A stretch of 33,912 nt of DNA. It comes from Candidatus Vogelbacteria bacterium RIFOXYD1_FULL_44_32 (GTDB lineage Bacteria > Patescibacteriota > Minisyncoccia > Phycocordibacterales > XYD1-FULL-46-19). The stretch spans positions 1 through 33,912 of the forward strand of contig MHTJ01000005.1 of assembly GCA_001823065.1 (NCBI GenBank), in the 5' to 3' direction. Below the pieces are notes generated by a model. It was not told where the DNA came from. It made no database searches and saw only the letters and a list, made by a program, of their open reading frames with translations. This document shows, one piece after another, positions 22,214 through 30,555 of this stretch; position 1 is the stretch's first letter, and each line of letters begins with the position of its first letter. Position numbers and translations under genes: made by a program.

Positions 22214-22990
22214 ATGAGTATCTGGCAGGTTATAATTTTAAGTATTGTTGAAGGTTTGACGGAATTTTTACCGATTTCCTCGACTGCTCATCTTATGGTC
22301 GGGGCGCATCTACTTGGCCTGCCAAACTCGGATTTTATTAAATCTTTTGAAATATTTATTCAATTAGGAGCAATTCTCGCTGTGGTAATGGTCTATTGGC
22401 GTCGGTTGGTGTCTAATTTTGGTTTAATTAAAAAAGTACTTTTAGCTTTTATCCCAACCGCTTTGATTGGTTTTTTGGCCTACCCATTTGTTAAAAATAT
22501 TTTGTTGGAAAGTTTATCAACTGTTGCCTGGGCCTTGTTTATTGGTGGTTTAATTTTGATTTTGTTTGAGTGGTGGTATGAAAAAACCCAAGGTAAAGAA
22601 GCCGGGCGTAGTCTAGACAGCCTAACCTATGGCGAGTGTTTAGTTCTTGGGCTAGTTCAATCTCTAGCGATCATTCCCGGTGTTTCTAGGGCCGGGGCGA
22701 CCATTGTGGGTGGACTAGGTCTTGGTTTTTCTCGTCGAGCAATAGTCGAGTTTTCTTTTTTGTTGGCTTTGCCAACTATGATTGCCGCGACGGGGTATGA
22801 TTTATTGAAGGGGGGACTAAATTTTGGTGGTAATGAGACTAGTGTTCTTTTTTCTGGCTTTTTATTGTCATTTTTATTTGCTTGGGTAGCTGTTAAGTGG
22901 CTTATTGGTTTTATTGAGCAACACAGTTTTGTTTGGTTTGGAGTCTATAGAATAGTTTTGGCAATTTTAATTGTCCTCCTTATTTTATAG
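22214..22990 (+). CDS. uppP: Undecaprenyl-diphosphatase
   Basis: A 258-residue polytopic membrane enzyme of the BacA/UppP family. EGLTEFLPISSTAHLMV (residues 13-29) holds the catalytic Glu residues, and PGVSRAGATIVGG (about 155-167) corresponds to the PGxSRSGxT motif, with Ala for the usual second Ser. It recycles undecaprenyl pyrophosphate to the monophosphate carrier for cell-wall synthesis. It closes the envelope operon that begins at 20328. Length is close to the family norm. Confidence 0.95.
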   Translation: MSIWQVIILSIVEGLTEFLPISSTAHLMVGAHLLGLPNSDFIKSFEIFIQLGAILAVVMVYWRRLVSNFGLIKKVLLAFIPTALIGFLAYPFVKNILLESLSTVAWALFIGGLILILFEWWYEKTQGKEAGRSLDSLTYGECLVLGLVQSLAIIPGVSRAGATIVGGLGLGFSRRAIVEFSFLLALPTMIAATGYDLLKGGLNFGGNETSVLFSGFLLSFLFAWVAVKWLIGFIEQHSFVWFGVYRIVLAILIVLLIL

Positions 22991-23125
22991 TACTTACCAA
23001 AAGGGCTATTTTGTGCTAGTATATAAGGATACAAGGGTAACCAAATAGTACCTTTGTTTTGTGACTTGTCTAAATAGGAAGTAGATTTTTAACAAAAATT
23101 AATAGTTTTTAAATCATTATTATTT

Positions 23126-23899
23126 ATGGATACACAAATTAAAAACATTTTAGGGATTGTGGTTATTGTAGTGCTAGTGGTCGGGGCAGGGTCGGCCATG
23201 GTTTTTACTAGGGCGTTTTCTAAATCGGTCAATCCGGCATCGACCAGAAGTTTTACCGTGACGGGCGAGGGAGAAATTATGGCGACACCAGATATTGCTG
23301 ATTTTTCTTTCAGTGTTATTTCCCAAAGAGGGGCTGATTTGACTGCCCTTCAGGCGGACAATACCACCAAAGTTAACAAGGCTATTGAATATCTTAAAGC
23401 CCAAGGGATAGAGGCTAAGGACATTAAAACTTCTGGTTATAATATTAGTCCACAGTACGAATATTACCAATGTAAGGCGAGTGGTGTTTGCCCACCAGCG
23501 CGTATTACAGGCTATGAGGTAAGTCAGACGGTGGCCGTGAAGGTGCGTGATTTTACTAAAGTTGGGCCACTACTTTCAGGAGTAGTTAAAAATGGGGCCA
23601 ATTCAGTTTCTAGTTTAGAGTTCCGGCTGGAAGACCCGACTGGCGCTCAAAATGATGCTCGAACCGAGGCGATTGCTAAAGCTAAGGCCCAAGCCAAAGA
23701 AGTGGCCAAGGCTGGTGGTTTTCGTCTAGGGAAGCTTTTGTCGATTGAAGAGGTCAATGGTTATATGCCATTTGCTTATGGTCGAGGGGGTGGGGTAATG
23801 ATGGCGGAACAAGATAGCAAACAGGCTATAACGCCAACTGTCGAGCCGGGTAGTAATTCGGTCAAAATGCAGGTAATTTTGCATTACGAAATTAAGTAA
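23126..23899 (+). CDS. SIMPL-domain (DUF541) exported protein
   Basis: A 257-residue protein with an N-terminal membrane segment (about 7-30, LGIVVIVVLVVGAGSAMVF). The SIMPL domain follows: SFTVTGEGEIMATPDIADFS, then IEYLKAQGIEAKDIKTSGYN, then TGYEVSQTVAVKVRDF, then DARTEAIAKAKAQAKEVAKA. Family members are periplasmic or surface proteins with no agreed enzymatic role. Two Cys (YQCKASGVCPP) may form a disulfide. The leader is about 80 nt long without a Shine-Dalgarno sequence and contains a short GGTA/TACC hairpin. A strong terminator follows. Confidence 0.88.
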   Translation: MDTQIKNILGIVVIVVLVVGAGSAMVFTRAFSKSVNPASTRSFTVTGEGEIMATPDIADFSFSVISQRGADLTALQADNTTKVNKAIEYLKAQGIEAKDIKTSGYNISPQYEYYQCKASGVCPPARITGYEVSQTVAVKVRDFTKVGPLLSGVVKNGANSVSSLEFRLEDPTGAQNDARTEAIAKAKAQAKEVAKAGGFRLGKLLSIEEVNGYMPFAYGRGGGVMMAEQDSKQAITPTVEPGSNSVKMQVILHYEIK

Positions 23900-23908
23900 A
23901 CAGGTAGC

Positions 23909-23948
23909 AAAAACCGGTCGGCACGCGTAGCGGGCCGACCGGTTTTTT
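23909..23948 (+). terminator. Intrinsic terminator
   Basis: AAACCGGTCGGC and GCCGACCGGTTT form a perfect 12-bp stem, ending in TTTTTT. Confidence 0.88.
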
Positions 23949-23950
23949 GA

Positions 23951-24041
23951 TTGAAAAAAAATTCAGGAATGCTATACTAGTGCCAATTAAAAATGTTTAA
24001 AAATATCGAGTATTTGACTCGGAAGCCGTAGCTTTCCGAGT
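23951..24041 (+). promoter_or_regulatory. Promoter and competing-hairpin leader of pyk
   Basis: TTGAAA (23951-23956), spacer of 16, TATACT (23973-23978). The leader has three pairing segments: CGAGT (24007-24011), ACTCGGA (24017-24023) and TCCGAGT (24035-24041). The middle one can pair with either of the others, and AGC/GCT extends the second choice. Confidence 0.55.
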
Positions 24042-24064
24042 TTCTGTAATTTTAGCTAAACTAT

Positions 24065-25495
24065 ATGTATAGAAAGAAAACCAAGATCGTGGCCACTATT
24101 GGTCCCGCGACCCAGTCGGAAGTTATGCTTAGTAAACTATTGAAAGCTGGGCTAAACATTGTTCGCCTCAACTTTTCACATGGTGATTTTGCTGAACATC
24201 AAGCTAAAGTAGATAACCTTAAAAAGGCGATAGCAAAGACTGGTCTGCCAGCGGCGGTTATGCAGGACCTAGGTGGACCAAAAATTCGGATTGGTGACTT
24301 TTCGACCGAGACTATTACTCTTAAGCCCGGTCAAAAATTTACTATTACCACCGATAAAATTATTGGTGATGAGACAAGAGTTTCAGTCAACTATGCCCCC
24401 TTGCCCAAAGAGGTAAAAAAGGGAAGTTTTATTTTACTTCATGATGGCAAGAAAAAATTGGAGATTCTGGAAATAAAAGGCAACGATGTCATTTGTAAAG
24501 TAATTGTTGGCGGTGAAATGAAAGGTAGGCGAGGTATTAACCTGCCGGGGGCCCACCTTTCGATTAGCTCATTGACCGATAAAGATAAAAAAGATTTGGA
24601 GTTTGGTATAAAAAATAAAGTCGATTTCGTGGCTTTTTCTTTTGTTCGTCACCCTGAAGATATTCGAGAGTTGCGTCGGTTACTAGAAAAAGCTAAATCA
24701 AAGGCTAAAATTATTGCCAAACTGGAAGATGTGGAAGGTTTAGAGAACCTTGATGAAATTATTGATTTGGTGGACGGGGTAATGGTGGCCCGTGGAGATA
24801 TGGCTATTGAAATTGGTATTGAAAATGTACCAATGGTGCAAAAAATGATTATTAATAAGTGTAACCAGCAGGGTAAGTATGTGATTACCGCTACTCATAT
24901 GCTGGAATCCATGATTAAAAATCCGGTGCCGACTCGGGCGGAAGTTTCTGATATTGCCAATGCCATCTTTGATGGTACCGATGCTATTATGTTGTCGGAA
25001 GAAACCACTTTGGGTGACCACCCAGTAGAGGCGGTGGAGGTTATGACAAAGGTGGCTGAAAAAACTGAAAATCATGAGATGTATCGGCAAATGGTCGCTG
25101 ATATGCAGAAACTAAAACATGAAAGTATTGGTGAACGGGTGTCTGATGCGGTGACCAATGAGGCGGTGGACATTGCCAACGCCGTAAAGGCAAAAGCTAT
25201 TATTGCTTTAACCAACTCTGGTTTTACAGCTAAAATGATCTCTCGTTACAAGCCTTTCCAGCCGATTTTAGGTTTTACACCGAATGAGGTAACGGCTCGT
25301 CAGCTACTTTTGTCGTTTGGGGTGGTGCCGGTAGAAATTAAAAAATTTAAACATTTTCATGAAGTTTTGCCCCTTATTAGGAGCCACTGCCTCAAGGAGA
25401 AATTGGTAAAGAAAGGTGACAAAGTTGTAATTTCGGTTGGCTATCCCTTTGGACAGTCCATCGATACTAATATGATAATGGTGGAAACAATTTAG
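24065..25495 (+). CDS. pyk: Pyruvate kinase
   Basis: A 476-residue pyruvate kinase of usual length. KTKIVATIGPATQS (5-18), NIVRLNFSHGD, LQDLGGPKIRIGDF, FVAFSFVRHPEDI, KLEDVEGLENLDEI, VMVARGDMAIEI and the signature TATHMLESMIKNPVPTRAE are all present. The C-terminal domain (from about residue 350) is complete. It makes pyruvate and ATP from phosphoenolpyruvate, the step after enolase. The start has no Shine-Dalgarno sequence (AACTATATG). The leader holds two mutually exclusive hairpins (see 23951), which may control it. Confidence 0.98.
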   Translation: MYRKKTKIVATIGPATQSEVMLSKLLKAGLNIVRLNFSHGDFAEHQAKVDNLKKAIAKTGLPAAVMQDLGGPKIRIGDFSTETITLKPGQKFTITTDKIIGDETRVSVNYAPLPKEVKKGSFILLHDGKKKLEILEIKGNDVICKVIVGGEMKGRRGINLPGAHLSISSLTDKDKKDLEFGIKNKVDFVAFSFVRHPEDIRELRRLLEKAKSKAKIIAKLEDVEGLENLDEIIDLVDGVMVARGDMAIEIGIENVPMVQKMIINKCNQQGKYVITATHMLESMIKNPVPTRAEVSDIANAIFDGTDAIMLSEETTLGDHPVEAVEVMTKVAEKTENHEMYRQMVADMQKLKHESIGERVSDAVTNEAVDIANAVKAKAIIALTNSGFTAKMISRYKPFQPILGFTPNEVTARQLLLSFGVVPVEIKKFKHFHEVLPLIRSHCLKEKLVKKGDKVVISVGYPFGQSIDTNMIMVETI

Positions 25496-25537
25496 GCCGA
25501 CTAGATTTGCAGTAGGGTATACGGTAACATTGGGTCA

Positions 25538-25759
25538 ATGTATATCTATGTCAAAGTTAAAACAAAGGCCAAAGTTGATGGAATATTAGAAACTGGCCCT
25601 AATAGATTTATGGTTAGTGTTCGGGCGGTTGCCGAAAGGGGAGAGGCCAATAAAAAAGTATTGGAATTAGTGGCTAGTCATTTGGGACGGCCTCTATCAG
25701 CAGTACGGATTTTTAGTGGTCATACAACGCCAAATAAGCTGTTGTCAATCAAGGACTAG
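25538..25759 (+). CDS. DUF167/YggU-family protein
   Basis: A 73-residue protein of the DUF167 family: MYIYVKVKTKAKVDGI, FMVSVRAVAERGEANKKVLELVA and IFSGHTTPNKLLSI follow the family pattern in order. Small cytosolic proteins of unknown function, often placed near tRNA or cell-division genes. TAACAT (25525-25530) or TATACG (25518-25523) may be the -10; the ATG lacks a Shine-Dalgarno sequence. Confidence 0.88.
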   Translation: MYIYVKVKTKAKVDGILETGPNRFMVSVRAVAERGEANKKVLELVASHLGRPLSAVRIFSGHTTPNKLLSIKD

Positions 25760-25831
25760 ATTTTTTGTTTTAGTCGGGTAGTAGTATAATTAGTTATAGA
25801 ACTGAGTATTAATAATCTTAACTTTTTTCCT

Positions 25832-26200
25832 ATGAAAACTAATGTTAAGACGACAAATATAGTGCTGACCCCAGCTATTGATCAGTACTTGCGGTTTAAA
25901 ATTGCTAAAATAAAGAAATATATCGATGAGTCCAGTGGCGAGGCCATGGTGGATATTGAAATAGGTAAAACCACTGAACATCATCGGCGGGGGCAGTTGT
26001 TTAAAGCCGAAATTAATTTGGTGGTACCCGGGCAGTCGCTTCGGCGGGCCGATATCGAGGACTATGACCTTTATTCAGCTATTGTGGAGGCGCGTGATGA
26101 AATAGTTTTGCAAATCAAGGCGACCCATGAAAAACAGACGACTTTATTGCGTCGTGGGGGAAGAAAAATCAAGGAAATGATTAGAGGTCAACGGGGGTAG
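25832..26200 (+). CDS. hpf: Ribosome hibernation-promoting factor, short form
   Basis: A 122-residue HPF/RaiA-type protein. VKTTNIVLTPAIDQYLRFKI begins the conserved domain, followed by VDIEIGKTTEHHRRGQLFKA and YSAIVEARDEIVLQIKA. It ends in a basic tail (RRGGRKIKEMIRGQRG). The length corresponds to the short form, which lacks the dimerisation domain of long HPF. It binds the small ribosomal subunit's mRNA/tRNA channel in resting cells. TATAAT lies about 40 bases before the ATG; no Shine-Dalgarno sequence. A structured non-coding stretch follows 12 bases after the stop. Confidence 0.88.
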   Translation: MKTNVKTTNIVLTPAIDQYLRFKIAKIKKYIDESSGEAMVDIEIGKTTEHHRRGQLFKAEINLVVPGQSLRRADIEDYDLYSAIVEARDEIVLQIKATHEKQTTLLRRGGRKIKEMIRGQRG

Positions 26201-26212
26201 TTTACTCGTATA

Positions 26213-26296
26213 TTGCCTCCACCAAACACACATAAAACTTTGCTAAGTTTTTGCTCTGCTCGGCCCGTCGGCCTGTGCAAGGTTTGGTAGAGGCAA
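26213..26296 (+). ncRNA. Candidate structured RNA / 3'-UTR element
   Basis: TTGCCTCCACCAAAC (26213-26227) pairs with GTTTGGTAGAGGCAA (26282-26296) with one C-A mismatch. It encloses AAAACTT/AAGTTTT (26234-26240/26245-26251) and GGCC/GGCC (26262-26265/26270-26273). The result looks like a three-way junction. There is no U-tract after it, and the promoter of the next gene (TATAAT, 26311-26316) begins 14 bases on. Confidence 0.45.
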
Positions 26297-26336
26297 ATAC
26301 TCGCCCACTTTATAATGTAATTATTATTAGAATTGT

Positions 26337-26984
26337 ATGAATAAAAACGCTGTTTGGGCTGTCCTGGTGATAGCGGTTGTAGGGGCGCTTATTGTTATTG
26401 GTTTTCTTAATAAAAAAGATACTATAAATATTATGGACGAAAATACAAATGCGACGACGACGGTTGATGCTTACGATGCAAATCCGATTGCTGTCTTCGA
26501 AACAAACCAGGGAGCTTTTGAAGTTGAGCTTCAACTAGATAAAATGCCAATTACCGCTGGAAATTTTATTAAGTTAGCCAAAGCTGGTTTCTATGATGGT
26601 ACTCGTTTTCACCGCGTGATTAAAGATTTTATGATTCAGGGCGGTGACCCACTAACCAAAAGTCAGCCGGAAAATGTTGCAATTCATGGCACGGGCGGGC
26701 CGGGCTATGCGATAGAGGACGAGTTTGTGACGGGCCAGTCCAATGTTCGGGGGACTATTTCCATGGCTAATTCTGGGCCAAACTCGGGCGGTAGCCAGTT
26801 CTTCATCAACTTGGTGGACAACACCTTTCTTGATTTCGACAACCCAGTGTCGCAAGGTAAACACCCAGTTTTTGGTAAAGTCGTGAGCGGAATGGAAATA
26901 ATCGATAAAATTGGTACTTTGCCGACGGTGCCTGGTGACCGACCAGTGGAGGCGGTGATCGTAAATAAAGTGACAATCCGATAA
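26337..26984 (+). CDS. Membrane-anchored cyclophilin-type peptidyl-prolyl isomerase
   Basis: A 215-residue protein. An N-terminal membrane helix (about 6-23, WAVLVIAVVGALIVIGF), a Thr/Asn-rich linker, then the cyclophilin domain from about 50. FHRVIKDFMIQGGDP holds the catalytic Arg, and GTISMANSGPNSGGSQFFI and HPVFGKVVSGMEIIDKIG are the other hallmark segments. It probably helps proline-dependent folding of exported proteins on the outer face of the membrane. TATAAT (26311-26316) leaves a short leader without a Shine-Dalgarno sequence. Confidence 0.95.
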   Translation: MNKNAVWAVLVIAVVGALIVIGFLNKKDTINIMDENTNATTTVDAYDANPIAVFETNQGAFEVELQLDKMPITAGNFIKLAKAGFYDGTRFHRVIKDFMIQGGDPLTKSQPENVAIHGTGGPGYAIEDEFVTGQSNVRGTISMANSGPNSGGSQFFINLVDNTFLDFDNPVSQGKHPVFGKVVSGMEIIDKIGTLPTVPGDRPVEAVIVNKVTIR

Positions 26985-27075
26985 AGTTTTCAACAGCCAC
27001 TATTAAATGTTTAACGAGAATTGATTTATAATAAGGTAGTATTGGTAAAAATTTATAAATCTAAATTAAAAAATT

Positions 27076-27138
27076 ATGGCTAAAAGTGGTGACCGCGCCA
27101 AGCGCGAAGTAAAAAAACCGAAAAAGAACAAAAAATAA
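27076..27138 (+). CDS. 20-residue basic peptide
   Basis: Reads MAKSGDRAKREVKKPKKNKK. Nine Lys and two Arg, no hydrophobic stretch. Support: TATAAT (27027-27032) upstream, an open ATG-to-TAA frame, and a perfect 20-bp terminator beginning within the stop region. Short MxKxDRxKKExKKPKK-type peptides occur in other bacteria as I recall them. Function unknown; an RNA or ribosome contact would fit the charge. Confidence 0.5.
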   Translation: MAKSGDRAKREVKKPKKNKK

Positions 27139-27176
27139 CCTAAAACTCTCGCCAATTGGCGAGAGTTTTAGGTTAT
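27133..27176. terminator. Bidirectional terminator hairpin
   Basis: AATAACCTAAAACTCTCGCC and its perfect reverse complement flank AATT, and TTTTT follows. It serves the basic peptide on + and fmt on -; the fmt stop codon lies inside it. Confidence 0.9.
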
Positions 27177-28006
27177 TTTTGAAAATTTGACCAGCCCATT
27201 TCTTTTTTTCCTTCGGGCAAAACGCGGTCAAGAATTAGTTGTCCGTTCTCTAGATGAGCTTTTTTAATTAAGATTCTCATTTTTTTACTATCCTTTTCAA
27301 CAAAGAAATAAGTTCCCGGCCAGTCGGCATAGGCGCGGATTTTACGATAGTTTTGAATCGGGTCGCCGGTTAAATCTATCACGCCGTCGGTCTTCTTGAT
27401 TTTGGTAGTGAAGGTGGCCAGGGTGTGGTCTTGGGCGACGGCCCGGATTTTGCCGGCGACGAAGTCGGGTAAAATCCGGGCAAACATCTGGGCCCCCAAC
27501 ATGGCAGTCTGGTCACGCAGAGCAAAATAATCTTGATCGGTCAAAGGGAATTTTTCTTGGGCTAAAATAGGACCATGGTCCATTTCGGCATCAACTTGCA
27601 TCAAGGTGACACCGGTTTCGGTATCGCCTGATAAAATTGAGGCTTCAAGCGGGGTGGCTCCCCGGTATTTTGGTATTAAGGACGGGTGAATATTTACAAA
27701 ACCCAAGCGAGGAAGGTCCAGCAGGGCTTGGGGTAAAATCTTGCCATAAGAAGCAACAAGAGCTAGTTCATAGGCCGGCTCAGCCAAAAGGATTTCTGGC
27801 TCCGTTTTCAAACTCACTGGTTGGATAAAGGGGATATTTTTTGTTTTTGCCCACATCTTTACTGGCGGGGGAGTGAGTGTCATCTTTCGGCCTTGGGGTT
27901 TGTCGGGAGTGGTGACAATTAGGGTTGGCACAACGCCAAGGGAAAAAAGTTCATCTAAAACAGCAGTGGCAAATTGGTCCGTGCCAAAAAAAGCAAAATT
28001 AATCAT
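27173..28006 (-). CDS. fmt: Methionyl-tRNA formyltransferase
   Basis: A 277-residue enzyme, somewhat shorter than the 315 of E. coli because the C-terminal domain is reduced. FAFFGTDQFATAVL (4-17) is the N-terminal signature. NIHPSLIPKYRGATP has catalytic Asn105 and His107, and EMDHGPIL has Asp143. It formylates Met-tRNAi with 10-formyl-tetrahydrofolate, and the def product removes the formyl group later. The ATG at 28006 is preferred over an upstream in-frame one, as the conserved sequence begins here. It overlaps the def stop by eight bases. Confidence 0.95.
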   Translation of the reverse strand: MINFAFFGTDQFATAVLDELFSLGVVPTLIVTTPDKPQGRKMTLTPPPVKMWAKTKNIPFIQPVSLKTEPEILLAEPAYELALVASYGKILPQALLDLPRLGFVNIHPSLIPKYRGATPLEASILSGDTETGVTLMQVDAEMDHGPILAQEKFPLTDQDYFALRDQTAMLGAQMFARILPDFVAGKIRAVAQDHTLATFTTKIKKTDGVIDLTGDPIQNYRKIRAYADWPGTYFFVEKDSKKMRILIKKAHLENGQLILDRVLPEGKKEMGWSNFQK

Positions 28007-28499
28007 GTTTGTCGCTGACGATCTTTTGTTCATGCAGGTTGGTGGCATGGTCAATAAATAAGATCCCATCTAGATGGTCTATTTCATGTTGAAAAATTTG
28101 AGCCATGAGGTCGGAAGCATTCCAAGTAAACCGATTGCCTAGCTCATCGTAGGCTTGGACTGTTACCTTGTCGGCTCTTTTAGTTTTGCCGTAGGTCCAG
28201 CGGACAGACAAACAACCCTCCTCCATGACCACTCTTTTTTTAGATAGTTTAGTAATGATAGGATTAATAAAAATGGCGTCGCCCTCACCAGCTTGGAATA
28301 GTCGTTTAGATACGACAAAAATACGGAGAGATATCCCGATTTGAGGCGCGGCGATGGCCACTCCATCTTCACAAGCCGCCAGGGCTTCGGACATATCCCG
28401 AATAATCCTTGTGAGGGCCGGTCGGCCGATTTCTTCTAGTGAAACTGGGGCTGATAGTTGGCGTAAAACTTTTTCTGGTTGCTGAACAATTTCCTTCAT
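27999..28499 (-). CDS. def: Peptide deformylase
   Basis: A 166-residue metallohydrolase. Motif 1 GVAIAAPQIG (46-55) has Ala for the usual second Gly, motif 2 EGCLS has metal ligand Cys96, and motif 3 QHEIDHL has His138, Glu139 and His142. It removes the N-formyl group from new proteins at the ribosome. It stands between priA and fmt, a widely conserved order. A promoter with -35 in the end of priA (28529-28534) and TATAAT at 28506-28511 lies six bases before the ATG, so it can be made from a leaderless mRNA independently of priA. Confidence 0.97.
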   Translation of the reverse strand: MKEIVQQPEKVLRQLSAPVSLEEIGRPALTRIIRDMSEALAACEDGVAIAAPQIGISLRIFVVSKRLFQAGEGDAIFINPIITKLSKKRVVMEEGCLSVRWTYGKTKRADKVTVQAYDELGNRFTWNASDLMAQIFQHEIDHLDGILFIDHATNLHEQKIVSDKHD

Positions 28500-28505
28500 T
28501 TAAAC

Positions 28506-28534
28506 ATTATATCACAGTAATCAGAGAATGTCAG
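28506..28534 (-). promoter_or_regulatory. Promoter of def
   Basis: On the - strand: CTGACA (28534-28529), 17-base spacer, TATAAT (28511-28506). The spacing predicts a transcription start at or next to the A of the def ATG (28499). Confidence 0.8.
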
Positions 28535-30440
28535 CTGGTTCAACATTGACGATAAAAACTGGAGGCAGACTGGTGAGGACGGCCGATAATTCTTGATTGG
28601 GCCAAGCGGTCGGCGCGATTTTGATTAGTAGATTTAAAGCTAATTGACCTGTGCGCGGTGGAGTAAATGTAGGGTAGATAAGTGGTTGAAATGGTTCCAG
28701 TAAACGAGCTAATTTTTTCATATCCTTGGTCACCGCCTGCTCTGGACCAGTGCGGGTGATTTTTATTAAGACGGAGAAAGGAGGCCAACCAGCCCCTTCC
28801 CGTTCTTTTATCTCGTCCCGATAATAGTCTAGAAGGTTGCCACTTTCAATATAGCGCCAAACGTTTTCTTCAATCAGCCGAGTTTGAATAATTATTTTTT
28901 TTAAAGCTAGTTCAGCTAGATTAGCAATAGTAAAAATTATTTTTTCTTTAACGCGAAAGCCGGGCAAAGCAAAGGTGTAGTCAAGTGAGACCAGACCAAT
29001 ATAGTCAACTGGTTCTAGTAAATAATGCCAAGCCATGTCGGTGCCGATTAGCACAGCACTGTCTTTAGTGGTGGTGAAATCAGCTATGATTTTATTGGCT
29101 TGATTATTGGTTTTAGCGTGTTCCGAATCTAAGACAAAGGTAGTAATTTTTTTATTAACACTGGCGACCGCTTTGGCCACCGTATCGGTGCCGATCCCCA
29201 GGGTGGTTAAACGCCAACTGCCACAGTTGGGGCAATGGTCGGTTGGTATTTCGTCGGTATGACAGTGGCGACAAGTATAAAGACGATTTTTATTTTTAGG
29301 GTGGAATAAAACAAGGGGGCGCTGGCATTTGGCACAAGTGAGGATAGCGTCGCAATCGTTGCAAACAGTGGTTGGGGCGAGTCCCAGCCGACCCACTAAT
29401 AAAAATATTTTTTTCTTTTTGGTTTCGGCTTCACGGAGGATTGTTTCAATTTCCTGACCCAATACCCTAAAAATATTTTTTTCACCCTCGCTCGTGGGGT
29501 GACACATATCAACCACTAGTCGTTCCACATTTGGGGTCAGGCGATATTTAAGTGGGGCCGCTGGAATAATCTCTCTTTTTTCAGTTCGGTATATTGTTTC
29601 GGGCCTTAAGGTGGTGCTACCAAAAATTAGTTTTAGGTGTCCAGCTCGGGCGATAAATTCAGCTAGACGACGTCCGTCAATATATGGTCTCGAGGCTGGC
29701 TCATAATCGCTACTGCCTTCGTTTTCGACAATAATCAGGCCCAAATTTTTCTTAGGCATAGACAAAAAGAGGGCGGTGGCAATATATAAAGTGGGGCGGT
29801 CATTTTCGAGGGCCGATTGCCATTCGGTAATCACAGTTTGGTCACTAATTTTATTATGTAAGACCTTGGTGTGGTTTTCTATTCCTTTGCCAAGATAAGG
29901 AAATAATTTGTTGGCATCAGCCGCAGTCGGTACTAGAACAAATACCGATTGATCACGGGCTAGAGCTTCCCGAATCAAACTGCGGTAAAAGCCGATTCGC
30001 TCGGCAGGACTTTCTTGGAGTGCTAAACAGTCGGGGCTGGTACTGGCTGGCTCGCTTGGTTTATTTTCATACTGAATTTTAATAGGGGGCCACTTTTTAT
30101 TAGTAAGTGAGTCGATAATCACCTTGGGCATAGTAAATTTGAGAGTCATACCGAGATTGACTCCAAAATATAAACTGGCCTCCTTTGCTGCTTTGAGAAA
30201 ATCTGGATTAAATATTCCCGAGTGGACAATGGTGATTATTTTTTTTAATGAAAAATCAGCTTTTTTAAGATCAGCTTTGATGACGCTGGCTGGCTTAACA
30301 GAAATAACTAATGACAAAATTTTACGTCCACGAATTGGGACCATCACCAAAGCGCCGGGCTCTAGGTTGATTTTAGAAAAATAAGTGAGTTCGTCCTTGA
30401 AAATACCCTTATCAAGTGGTGTGACGGAAATAATAAACAT
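28521..30440 (-). CDS. priA: Primosomal protein N' (PriA), helicase motifs degenerate
   Basis: A 639-residue PriA-like protein. The N-terminal DNA-binding part (1 to about 110), with FIISVTPLDKGIF and LEPGALVMVPIRGRK, and the zinc-binding region are intact: CNDC (360-363), CAKC (369-372), CRHC (390-393) and CPNC (403-406). The helicase motifs are not. The Walker A region around 141-151 reads LQESPAERIGF instead of GxTGSGKTE. The DEEH box is VENEGSSDYEP (238-248). Motif V is GTDMAWHYL, and the GRAGR of motif VI is ANLAELA (506-512). So it probably cannot hydrolyse ATP as a helicase. Its place before def and fmt and the intact zinc cluster support identity. It may keep only a DNA-binding or primosome-loading role. 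Confidence 0.85.
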   Translation of the reverse strand: MFIISVTPLDKGIFKDELTYFSKINLEPGALVMVPIRGRKILSLVISVKPASVIKADLKKADFSLKKIITIVHSGIFNPDFLKAAKEASLYFGVNLGMTLKFTMPKVIIDSLTNKKWPPIKIQYENKPSEPASTSPDCLALQESPAERIGFYRSLIREALARDQSVFVLVPTAADANKLFPYLGKGIENHTKVLHNKISDQTVITEWQSALENDRPTLYIATALFLSMPKKNLGLIIVENEGSSDYEPASRPYIDGRRLAEFIARAGHLKLIFGSTTLRPETIYRTEKREIIPAAPLKYRLTPNVERLVVDMCHPTSEGEKNIFRVLGQEIETILREAETKKKKIFLLVGRLGLAPTTVCNDCDAILTCAKCQRPLVLFHPKNKNRLYTCRHCHTDEIPTDHCPNCGSWRLTTLGIGTDTVAKAVASVNKKITTFVLDSEHAKTNNQANKIIADFTTTKDSAVLIGTDMAWHYLLEPVDYIGLVSLDYTFALPGFRVKEKIIFTIANLAELALKKIIIQTRLIEENVWRYIESGNLLDYYRDEIKEREGAGWPPFSVLIKITRTGPEQAVTKDMKKLARLLEPFQPLIYPTFTPPRTGQLALNLLIKIAPTAWPNQELSAVLTSLPPVFIVNVEPADIL

Positions 30441-30555
30441 CGTATTTTAGGATAGTATACTGCAAACTTTTAACTTATCCACTCACTAGTGATTTTAGGC
30501 CTAATTTTGGGTTTAAATTAGCATCAAAATAAAATATACTTATAGGTGAACCAAA

